Source of the DNA: Planctomycetales bacterium 4484_123 | GTDB lineage: Bacteria > Planctomycetota > Phycisphaerae > SM23-33 | DNA length: 5,295 nucleotides | Assembly (NCBI GenBank): GCA_002049885.1 | Contig: MVCS01000128.1 | Span: 1-5,295, forward strand | Reading direction: 5' to 3' | Shown here: positions 1 through 5,295 of the stretch, piece by piece | Layout of the letters: every line of letters starts with the position of its first letter | How positions within the stretch are numbered: the first letter of the stretch is position 1 | Notes under the pieces: model-generated | Told to the model about the DNA's origin: nothing | Databases searched by the model: none | Seen by the model: only the letters and a program-made list of their open reading frames with translations | Program-made: the position numbers and the translations under genes

Positions 1-1005
1 CCCCACCGGCGTGATGATGCGCTCGATGACCGAGTGCAGGATCTCCTCGGAGAAGAAGCTCCGCCCCGTGTCGGAGATCACGCCATCCTTCTCGATGTAG
101 ATCTGGTCCTTGCCCACGACCATGATCTCGTTGACGTGGGGCATCTCCAGCAGGTCCTGCAGCGGTCCGTAGCCGAAGACGACGTCCTCAATCTCCTTGG
201 ACAGCATGCGCGTGGCGATGTAGTGCCTCAGCTCGCCCGTAAGCCGGTCGGAGACTCGCTGGAGCTGCACGTCGAGGTCGGCCTCGACCATGGCGGCGTC
301 GTCCTTGGTGGTCTGAGGCTGAAGCCGCAGGGGGTGGGCGGCGAGGATGTCCTGTATGATCTCGGCGATGACCTGCTCGAACTCCGGGCGCAGGACGTCG
401 GTGTCCTCGAAGCCGTAGGAATACAGCATGCGCCCGGTGGCACGCATGTTGAGCTCGGTCAGCACGCTGCGCCAGATGAAGTCTCTGACCAGCAGGTCTG
501 TCATCTCCTCATCGACCTCGGGCATGTGGGACTCGACGATCTCGGCGAGGTGGCTCTTGATGAGGCCCACATACCGCGCGTCGGCGTTGGCGACCTTGGC
601 GGCCACCCGCAGGTTCAGCCGCTCCAGCAGTTCCGCGTGCATCCGCTGTTCCAGCTCCACCACCCTGGACCTGGGCGTCGCCGCCTCCACGCCGCGCCGC
701 CCCCGGCGGGCCGAGGGCTCCATCATGAACAGCGAATACTCCCCCACACGGATCTCATCGCCATAGACGACCTTGGCATGGCCGCGGAACGGCACGGGCT
801 TGTTGGCCACCATGGTGCCGTTCAGGCCCAGCGATTCGATGAAGTACGTCGTGTTTTCCCTGTACAGCCGGGCATGGCACCGCGAGACGAACGGGCTCTT
901 GAGCTGGATGGTATTCCCCTCGTCCCTGCCAATGGTGACCTCCGCGTCGTCCACTTGCTCCACGCGGCGCTCATCCGTCAGATGGTTGTATATCCAGATT
1001 TCCAC
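1..1005 (-). CDS. cpaF: FHA domain-CpaF/TadA secretion ATPase fusion (N-terminal 335 aa, runs off left edge)
   Basis: This is the cytoplasmic hexameric ATPase that powers Tad/Flp pilus assembly, and only its N-terminal part lies in the window. Seen: residues 3-95 form an FHA domain (phosphothreonine-binding fold) with G26-R27, N31, S41-R42-x-H44-A45 and N62-G63-T64, which are the conserved FHA positions. A basic linker follows (98-112, with RRGRRG). Next comes a helical stretch of about 160 residues, then the typical CpaF N-terminal signature at 272-335 (FGYGPLQDLLEMP, VNEIMVVGKDQIYIEKDG, IERIITPVG). The Walker A, Asp box and Walker B motifs would lie beyond the left edge and cannot be checked. 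The frame stays open to the edge, so the C-terminus is missing. The GTG at 1005 is chosen because the cpaB stop (1024-1026) lies in the same frame just upstream, and a GGGA sits 9 nt before the GTG. FHA fusions to this ATPase are known in some other phyla. Family assignment is firm; phospho-regulation is inference. Confidence 0.9.
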   Translation of the reverse strand, partial: MEIWIYNHLTDERRVEQVDDAEVTIGRDEGNTIQLKSPFVSRCHARLYRENTTYFIESLGLNGTMVANKPVPFRGHAKVVYGDEIRVGEYSLFMMEPSARRGRRGVEAATPRSRVVELEQRMHAELLERLNLRVAAKVANADARYVGLIKSHLAEIVESHMPEVDEEMTDLLVRDFIWRSVLTELNMRATGRMLYSYGFEDTDVLRPEFEQVIAEIIQDILAAHPLRLQPQTTKDDAAMVEADLDVQLQRVSDRLTGELRHYIATRMLSKEIEDVVFGYGPLQDLLEMPHVNEIMVVGKDQIYIEKDGVISDTGRSFFSEEILHSVIERIITPVG

Positions 1006-1014
1006 GACTGGTCG

Positions 1015-1018
1015 TCCC
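1015..1018 (-). promoter_or_regulatory. Ribosome binding site that supports the GTG start of cpaF
   Basis: GGGA on the minus strand, 9 nt upstream of the GTG at 1005-1003, lies in the 18-nt gap after the cpaB stop. There is no other usable start between the in-frame stop and the FHA core, so this motif supports the GTG call. Confidence 0.5.
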
Positions 1019-1023
1019 GCCGC

Positions 1024-1842
1024 TCAGCCGCCCGTCGGCAGGTCCTCGGGCAGGGGCTGCTCGAGCAGAGGCAGCAGTTCGGGGTTGAGCTCGCCGCCGG
1101 CCTCCGCGCCCAGTTCGCCCTTGGGCAGCGGCCGCAGGGCGACTATCAGTTTTCCCCGCAGCCGCGGCAGCAACTGGGCCAGTTGCTGCACCGTCTTGCG
1201 CTTGACCTCCACGGTTATGGAGCGATAGGTCCGCATACTGGGGCGGTATCCCCGGGCCCGGGCCGCGCCGACGGGCTGGTCCTCGGGGTTGGCGCTGCGA
1301 CCGCCGATGCCCTTCACCCGGACGTTCTCCAGGATCACGTAGGACCGCAGGGGCCGGCCCGGAAAACTCACCAGGGAGACCACGTCCACCCGGTCGTTCA
1401 CCCGCAGCATGTCGCCCGGGGTCATGTTGGGGTCCACGCGCAGTGTCACCGCCCGCATGCCCTCACCGAGGTCCCGGGAAGGCGAATCCAGGGGCGCACC
1501 AAGGATGTCGTTGAGCAGCACGAAATCGTACTTGCGCACGTCCCGGGCAAGGTGGACGTTACCGCCCTCCAGCAGCGTGCGGTCCCTGCGAGTGATGACC
1601 CCCCTCAGCTCGCCGGCGATCTGCTTTCGCAGGGTCACCTCTTCGATATCGGACAAGGCCACAAGGTCGCCCCGGCGAAGCGACCGCTTCCATCGCAGCA
1701 CAGTGACCACGTCACCAGTGAGCTTCTTTCTCATCCGCCAGTCATAAGCGTAGAACAACCCGGCCGCCAGCAACCCCAGCAGCACCGAGACCACCAGCAG
1801 CGTCTTGTTCCACACCAACTCTTCTTGTTGTGCCTGAGCCAT
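1024..1842 (-). CDS. cpaB: Flp pilus assembly protein CpaB/RcpC-like, SAF domain
   Basis: CpaB/RcpC proteins are anchored in the inner membrane, reach into the periplasm and assist the Tad secretin and pilus. Seen in this 272-aa product: a short cytoplasmic N-terminus, a membrane helix at about 14-33 (LLVVSVLLGLLAAGLFYAY), an SAF-type domain at 44-116 (VTVLRWKRSLRRGD, LARDVR, VLLNDI), then an RcpC-like periplasmic domain at 129-239 (MRAVTLRVD, PGDMLRVNDRVDVV, VILENVRVKGIG, ITVEVKRKTVQQLAQLLPRLRGKLIVALRP). These match the order and motifs of the family. The C-terminal tail (242-272) is rich in Glu, Leu and Pro. The ATG at 1842 is preferred because GAGGA lies 8 nt upstream and the membrane helix then sits near the N-terminus. 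A TTG at 1941 would add 33 residues and overlap the previous gene by 14 nt, but has a poor ribosome site. It lies directly upstream of cpaF, with no secretin gene between. Confidence 0.88.
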   Translation of the reverse strand: MAQAQQEELVWNKTLLVVSVLLGLLAAGLFYAYDWRMRKKLTGDVVTVLRWKRSLRRGDLVALSDIEEVTLRKQIAGELRGVITRRDRTLLEGGNVHLARDVRKYDFVLLNDILGAPLDSPSRDLGEGMRAVTLRVDPNMTPGDMLRVNDRVDVVSLVSFPGRPLRSYVILENVRVKGIGGRSANPEDQPVGAARARGYRPSMRTYRSITVEVKRKTVQQLAQLLPRLRGKLIVALRPLPKGELGAEAGGELNPELLPLLEQPLPEDLPTGG

Positions 1843-1850
1843 CGACTCGG

Positions 1851-1855
1851 TCCTC
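1851..1855 (-). promoter_or_regulatory. Ribosome binding site that decides the cpaB start
   Basis: GAGGA on the minus strand, 8 nt before the ATG at 1842-1840. It favours this ATG over the upstream TTG at 1941, which has no good Shine-Dalgarno at normal spacing. Confidence 0.6.
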
Positions 1856-1887
1856 AGCCAAGGCCTGCCGTCCTCGGCTCCGGGCTT

Positions 1888-1924
1888 CCCTGCCGGGCTG
1901 ACGTTCGCGGCGAGCCCTGCCGGG
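1888..1924 (-). repeat. Pair of 10-bp direct repeats in the gap before cpaB
   Basis: The plus-strand 10-mer CCCTGCCGGG occurs at 1888-1897 and again at 1915-1924, 27 nt apart start to start. Both copies lie in the 85-nt spacer between the 332-aa gene and the preferred cpaB start, the longest gap in the operon. In so GC-rich a sequence a chance pair is quite possible. I see no convincing terminator hairpin or promoter in this spacer. Confidence 0.3.
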
Positions 1925-1927
1925 TCG

Positions 1928-2926
1928 TCATTTCTTCTCAACCTGGGGGCGGGCGATCATCAGGACTATCTTGGCCTTGTTACCCATTTTATCGGCCGGA
2001 TAGACGGTAACGTAGCAGCGGTGTTGGGGATCTTTCACAAAGGTCAACGTCACCCCCCCACCGCGCAACGTGGGCTTCTCGGCCACCAATCTGTAACCCT
2101 TCGGCGGCAGATGGGTTCTGTAAAACCTCCCCGCCGCCGCCGGCGCCATCGTCGCCACATAGGCCAGGGAATCGGTGACCCCGCCCGGGACATATTGGCG
2201 GAAGCCGTAGAGTCGGCGAGCACCTGCCGGTACCACCACGCCGGGGACCTCGGCCGGCAATTTCTCCAGCCCGATGTCCACCAGCGGCTGGGTGGCGGCC
2301 TCCAGCGGCGATGCCGCACCGGCCGGCCGCCTCCCGGCCAGCTCCGCGGCATCGGCCGTCATGGTCGTGGTCATGTAACGCTCGTACAGACCCTCGGCCT
2401 CCACCGCGGCCGGCTCGCCGACGGGCAAGTCGCGCCAGCCCGCCTCCGCCGGCGGCGGAGACGAGGCGACAGGTCGGGATGCAGCCTCGCGCCCCCAGGC
2501 GATGTCCGAGCGACGCACCACCGAACCGCGGCGAACGTCCCGGGCGAGGACGACCGGGCGGGCGAACTCTCCGCGCTGAGACCAGCCCATCACGTCGTCC
2601 ACGCCCTCAGCCGTGGACGCGGGCACCTCCGCGAGGCCCACGTCCGTGCTGGTGGCCGTCCGCCCGGCCTTGATGCTCCGCCGCCACTTCAAGACCCGCA
2701 CTGCCCGCCCGGTTGTGCCGCCCCGCCCGCCACAGCCGCCATGGAGGGACGCCGACAGAATCACCAGACCGACCACCAGCGCCAGCACTGCCCTTCCCGC
2801 CCCGGGGCACTTGCGCAGCGTCCGGCTCGGTACGTGATGAGGGTGGCTGGCTTGGCCGGAAAAACTGCTGGCCGTGCCCGGCCCCGAAAGCCCGGCCGGT
2901 GAGGTTTGAATCCGCAAGGAGCCCAT
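1928..2926 (-). CDS. Uncharacterised exported or membrane-anchored protein with SAF-like domain in Tad locus
   Basis: I do not recognise a named family for the full 332 aa. Seen: a 43-residue polar N-terminus, a hydrophobic helix at 44-63 (AVLALVVGLVILSASLHGG) ending at Cys65, then an SAF-like block at about 75-145 (VRVLKWRRSIKAG, VVLARDVRRGSVVRRSDI). That block matches the SAF domain of the next gene, CpaB, at the same motifs. A Pro/Ala-rich linker (146-210) leads to a compact C-terminal domain (about 220-328) with VVPAGARR, a GRFYRTHLPPKGYRL helix-turn and a final beta-rich segment. Cys65 could be a lipidation site, but the preceding L-H-G-G departs from the lipobox at -3. The ATG at 2926 lies 4 nt after the TadE-like stop, with a weak AGG 3 nt upstream. 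Translational coupling is likely; a TTG at 2917 is the alternative start. A periplasmic role beside CpaB is inferred from context. Confidence 0.78.
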   Translation of the reverse strand: MGSLRIQTSPAGLSGPGTASSFSGQASHPHHVPSRTLRKCPGAGRAVLALVVGLVILSASLHGGCGGRGGTTGRAVRVLKWRRSIKAGRTATSTDVGLAEVPASTAEGVDDVMGWSQRGEFARPVVLARDVRRGSVVRRSDIAWGREAASRPVASSPPPAEAGWRDLPVGEPAAVEAEGLYERYMTTTMTADAAELAGRRPAGAASPLEAATQPLVDIGLEKLPAEVPGVVVPAGARRLYGFRQYVPGGVTDSLAYVATMAPAAAGRFYRTHLPPKGYRLVAEKPTLRGGGVTLTFVKDPQHRCYVTVYPADKMGNKAKIVLMIARPQVEKK

Positions 2927-2930
2927 TGGC

Positions 2931-3566
2931 CTACCAGTGTGCCAGGTACAGCCCGCGGATCATCTGGGCCATGCCGTCACCGGGGGCGGGGACGCGCTGC
3001 AGTGCCTCATCCAGCTCCTGGTAGAACTGGTCGCGGAGGACGCGCCAGGGGCGGACCTCGTCGCGCCGCCAGGTGATGCCCTCGCGCCCGTGGCGACTGT
3101 GGATATAGCCAATCAGTCCCTCGCGCTCCCACAGCGCCTGGTGGCCGTGGAACTTGGCCGAGACGTGTGCCCGCCGGCCCGTGGGGAAGCGGTCCAGCAG
3201 CAACTCCTCGGCCAGGGAGCCGGAGCGCCGGTTGAGGTCGCCGGCAGCGCCGGCCAGCTCTGTGGCCGTCCGCCGGCCCGTGGCCGCCCCGCCCAGGGAA
3301 ACATCCAGCGCCTTGTTGGCGAAGAAGGACTCGTTGAGCTTGTCGGTCCCGGGCCACCGGCCCGTCTCGATTCGCTGCCAGGCGGCGTAGCGGTCGGCGA
3401 CGATCACCTGGTGCTTGTGCATCAGCGACCAGCCGAAGAAAAACACCAGCGACAGGATGACCGCCAGGATGGGCACCACCAAGGTGAACTCCACCATGGC
3501 CGTGCCCGGCGCGTGCCTCCGCGGCCGGCGGCGGGCGGGACGCGTTGTGGCTCTCAGGTAGCGCAT
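2931..3566 (-). CDS. TadE-like pseudopilin of Tad/Flp pilus locus
   Basis: TadE-family proteins are minor pseudopilins processed by the TadV prepilin peptidase and needed for Flp pilus assembly. Seen in this 211-aa product: a basic N-terminus with many Arg (residues 1-18), then the TadE motif G21-T-A-M-V-E26-F. Glu at +5 after the Gly is the classic prepilin cleavage signature. A hydrophobic helix follows at 27-49 (FTLVVPILAVILSLVFFFGW). The remaining 160 residues are soluble, Arg- and aromatic-rich, and not assigned to a domain (for example LLLDRFPTGRRAHVSAKFHG, IHSRHGREGITWRRDEVRPW, and the C-terminal QRVPAPGDGMAQMIRGLYLA). The ATG at 3566 is preceded by GAGAGAGG within 3-6 nt, which overlaps the stop of the upstream gene. 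It lies 9 nt after the TadG-like gene and 4 nt before the SAF-like gene. The N-terminal domain call is firm; the function of the C-terminal part is unknown. Confidence 0.85.
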   Translation of the reverse strand: MRYLRATTRPARRRPRRHAPGTAMVEFTLVVPILAVILSLVFFFGWSLMHKHQVIVADRYAAWQRIETGRWPGTDKLNESFFANKALDVSLGGAATGRRTATELAGAAGDLNRRSGSLAEELLLDRFPTGRRAHVSAKFHGHQALWEREGLIGYIHSRHGREGITWRRDEVRPWRVLRDQFYQELDEALQRVPAPGDGMAQMIRGLYLAHW

Positions 3567-3575
3567 GGTCCTCTC

Positions 3576-5183
3576 TCAATGGTGCAACGACTGATTCACC
3601 ATGGCCTCGTCGAAGCGCCTGAGGTATTCGTACACGATGGTGACGTCATCGGGGCTGACCTGCCCGTTGGTCAGAGCCGCATCTTCCGCCCCGGCGATCA
3701 TCTTCTCCATCCAGTCGCTCCACTGGGTAATGGGCACGAGCTTGGCCTTCCAGTCCTGGGTCCACAGGTCCCAGCTTGTGGTGTTGAAAACCTCAGCCTG
3801 TGCCAGGCCGGTGATGCCGCCGAACGGGTTGTCGGTGCCGAACCGGCCGGGCCAGGCCCTGGCGGTGTCGCGCTGTGAAGCGACGCCCAGCAGCGTGAAC
3901 AACTCCCGGCGGACGCCCAGGTCGTGGTGAGGCCGGCCCATATCGTAATCGCCCATGGAGGTGTCCATCAGGATGGGAGCGGGCAGGTCGGAGATGTCGT
4001 CGCAGTTGGCCGGATTGGTCACCTCCACTTCCCCGCCGACGTCGATGCCGCCGAAGACGTACTGAGCGATCATGTACACTTTCTGCCAGACGGGCCGGCC
4101 CGAGGCATCGCGCTTCATGCGGATGCCGATATCCCAGTCCTCGGTGGTTTCGTAGTAGTAGCGGTCTTCCCAGACCCACTGTGAGATCATCGGCACGGAC
4201 CAGGTGGTGGGGTCCTCCCAGCCCTTGATCCAGATGGCCAGCGGCAGCTCTCCGTTGGTGACGTAGCTGCCGGGGCTGAGGTAGCTGGGGTGGCCCTTGG
4301 GATATCGGCTGCGGATCTCGACCAGGTAGAACATGGTGCGGTTGATGCGCGGGGCGCCGGGGACGCCGCTGGCGGCCTGGGCGCCCAGGGTCCGGCAGCG
4401 CTGAAAATCGGTGATCCACTGCGGGTAATGGATGTAGCGGGGCCGCTTGGAACCCCAGAGGTAGCCCAGCTTGATGTCGGCCACACGGCGGATGTACTCG
4501 TGGAAATACGTATCGGCCAACTGGCCGGGGTAGTAGTGGCGCTCGTGCCACCAGCCCTGGGCGTAGCCGTTGATCCGGCGCATCATCCACTGGTACGGCC
4601 CATAGACGGTGTAGCCCAGCAGCACCCGGCCCACGGTGCGATAGGTCCAATGCGGGTTGGGATTGCTGCTGTGGCCGCGGGCGCTGCGCCCGCGCTGCCG
4701 GCCGGAGAGATTCACGTTGCCCCTGCCCCCCCGGATGGCGCCGTGTCCGGGCCGGCCGGGAACCAACCGGTCGCGCTCGCGAATATCGCGGTAGCGGTAG
4801 ATTCGCCACTTGTACAGGCGGTCGTACACGCCCAGCCGCTGGGGGTAGGTCCTGTCGGGTATCAAGCCGCGCTTGACGGGTCTCTCGAAGTCGTTGAAGC
4901 TACTGCGCCGGGCCGGCAGGGTAGGCACGACGGGCACGACGAAGGCCACTTCCGCCCCGTTGAGCTGGCCGAACCGGCTGGCGTTGAGTTGGCTCAGCAC
5001 GCCGGCGGAGGTGGCGGTGGCCTGACTGAACTCATCCAGGGCCTCGGCCGCCTGCCACAGTTGCCCGTGCGGCGGCGGGCCCGCGTGCCCGCGCAGTCGC
5101 CAGGTCGTCAACTCTTCCATGCGGAAGCTGCTATCGTTGAACAGGCTGCTGACGGGCGCCAGGATGTCGCGCTGGCGGGCCAT
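3576..5183 (-). CDS. TadG-like protein of Tad locus, probably missing its N-terminal membrane part
   Basis: A 535-aa protein directly upstream of the TadE-like gene. It resembles, from memory, the large TadG-type proteins of planctomycete Tad loci, especially near the C-terminus (AQAEVFNTTSWDLWTQDWKA, residues 461-480) and in the N-terminal part (LWQAAEALDEFSQATATSAG, 42-61). Those proteins normally start with a pilin-like membrane helix; here I find no signal peptide or membrane helix. Seen: a polar N-terminus, a Gly/Arg-rich linker at 142-172 (RPGHGAIRGGRG, GRQRGRSARG), then an aromatic-rich segment (178-260, with WTYRTV, GPYQWMMRRINGY, GWWHERHYYPG). A mixed C-terminal region follows (285-535). 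ATG 5183 has GGGAA 3 nt upstream; a TTG at 5195 would add four residues. An in-frame stop lies at 5202-5204, so the N-terminus cannot simply extend upstream. The coding region is certain, the family moderately so, and the truncation is inferred. Confidence 0.72.
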   Translation of the reverse strand: MARQRDILAPVSSLFNDSSFRMEELTTWRLRGHAGPPPHGQLWQAAEALDEFSQATATSAGVLSQLNASRFGQLNGAEVAFVVPVVPTLPARRSSFNDFERPVKRGLIPDRTYPQRLGVYDRLYKWRIYRYRDIRERDRLVPGRPGHGAIRGGRGNVNLSGRQRGRSARGHSSNPNPHWTYRTVGRVLLGYTVYGPYQWMMRRINGYAQGWWHERHYYPGQLADTYFHEYIRRVADIKLGYLWGSKRPRYIHYPQWITDFQRCRTLGAQAASGVPGAPRINRTMFYLVEIRSRYPKGHPSYLSPGSYVTNGELPLAIWIKGWEDPTTWSVPMISQWVWEDRYYYETTEDWDIGIRMKRDASGRPVWQKVYMIAQYVFGGIDVGGEVEVTNPANCDDISDLPAPILMDTSMGDYDMGRPHHDLGVRRELFTLLGVASQRDTARAWPGRFGTDNPFGGITGLAQAEVFNTTSWDLWTQDWKAKLVPITQWSDWMEKMIAGAEDAALTNGQVSPDDVTIVYEYLRRFDEAMVNQSLHH

Positions 5184-5186
5184 GCG

Positions 5187-5191
5187 TTCCC
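5187..5191 (-). promoter_or_regulatory. Possible ribosome binding site for the TadG-like gene
   Basis: GGGAA on the minus strand, 3 nt before the ATG at 5183-5181. The spacing is short, so it only mildly favours this ATG over the TTG at 5195. If the real N-terminus is encoded further upstream, this motif has no role. Confidence 0.3.
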
Positions 5192-5195
5192 GCAA

Positions 5196-5295
5196 CGATT
5201 CTCATCTGGTAAAGGAAGAGGAAGCAGATGGGTATGCGTATGCATATGCGGTTAGTGGTGAGCCAACAGAAGCCGCACTGGTGGTAGCAGCAGAG
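5196..5295 (-). other. Right-edge leader of lower GC; no supportable gene
   Basis: About 100 nt with roughly half G+C, clearly lower than the rest. On the minus strand one frame is open from the edge to a TGA at 5204-5202 but codes only low-complexity Ala/Ser/Thr/Tyr text. Another ends at a TAA at 5254-5252 after 13 residues, too short to judge as the tail of an upstream gene. It could be the operon leader, but I see no clear -35/-10 pair. It could equally be a contig-end artefact. Confidence 0.4.
5233..5250 (+). repeat. Three tandem TATGCR hexamers
   Basis: Plus strand reads TATGCG, TATGCA, TATGCG without gaps. The middle contains the perfect palindromes TATGCATA (5239-5246) and GCATATGC (5242-5249). 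It lies about 50 nt upstream of the TadG-like start, inside the low-GC edge segment. It may be an operator-like element or a simple-sequence artefact at the contig end. Confidence 0.45.

Noticed and set aside
1860..1927. Possible terminator hairpin between the SAF-like gene and cpaB
   Set aside because: Short GC-rich complementary stretches exist, but there is no long stem followed by a U-run, and the genes appear to belong to one operon.
34..2010. A 658-codon open frame on the plus strand
   Set aside because: It lies antisense to cpaF and cpaB, both of which have clear family motifs. Its product is a His/Gln/Leu/Val-rich text with no recognisable domain. Long antisense frames are expected opposite high-GC genes with strong third-position G/C bias.
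2021..2902. Plus-strand open frame of 293 codons opposite the SAF-like gene
   Set aside because: Arg/His/Pro/Gly-rich composition typical of a shadow frame, no domain, and the minus-strand gene fits the operon spacing.
2937..3878. Plus-strand open frame of 313 codons opposite the TadE-like gene
   Set aside because: It spans two well-spaced minus-strand genes and shows only shadow-type composition.
3793..4809. Minus-strand frame of 338 codons inside the TadG-like gene
   Set aside because: Out-of-frame reading rich in Arg, Pro, His and Gln, wholly contained in the better-supported gene.
4290..5255. Plus-strand open frame of 321 codons opposite the TadG-like gene
   Set aside because: Ala/Gly/Val/Pro-rich reading of the complement; the minus-strand product has structured motifs and the expected position beside tadE.
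5205..5295. Open minus-strand frame entering from the right edge and ending at the TGA before the TadG-like gene
   Set aside because: Only 30 low-complexity codons are visible and two other frames are equally plausible, so it cannot be called a gene.

Overview
The window is a high-GC stretch (roughly two thirds G+C by eye). All convincing genes lie on the minus strand, packed head to tail, so the locus reads from the right edge to the left edge. It is part of a Tad/Flp-type (tight adherence) type IVc pilus or secretion locus. The mix of an FHA-fused CpaF ATPase, a CpaB-like SAF protein, a TadE-like pseudopilin and a large aromatic- and Arg-rich TadG-type protein fits a high-GC Planctomycetota-like bacterium, probably a metagenomic contig. 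The taxonomic guess rests on remembered resemblance only, because no rRNA or other marker gene is present.

Layout in transcription order (minus strand): (1) 5196-5295, a leader of about 50% GC with a short hexamer repeat and no supportable gene. (2) 5183-3576, a 535-aa TadG-like protein that appears to lack its N-terminal membrane segment. (3) 3566-2931, a 211-aa TadE-like pseudopilin with a textbook prepilin-peptidase motif. (4) 2926-1928, a 332-aa membrane-anchored or exported protein with a degenerate SAF-like domain and an unassigned C-terminal domain. (5) 1842-1024, a 272-aa CpaB/RcpC-like protein with a membrane anchor, SAF domain and C-terminal RcpC domain. (6) 1005 to beyond the left edge, the N-terminal 335 residues of a CpaF/TadA secretion ATPase carrying an FHA domain at its extreme N-terminus. 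Gaps between genes are 9, 4, 85 and 18 nt, so one operon is likely.

Working model: CpaF powers assembly from the cytoplasm, and its FHA domain may tie this to Ser/Thr phosphorylation. CpaB and its SAF-bearing neighbour act on the periplasmic side. The TadE- and TadG-like proteins are minor pilins or pseudopilins or surface-exposed pilus-associated components. No secretin (CpaC/RcpA), TadZ/CpaE, TadB/TadC, major pilin or prepilin peptidase gene is visible here. The most unusual points are two adjacent genes that share one SAF-type block, the FHA-CpaF fusion with an extended N-terminal region, and the abrupt, compositionally different start of the TadG-like gene near the right edge.
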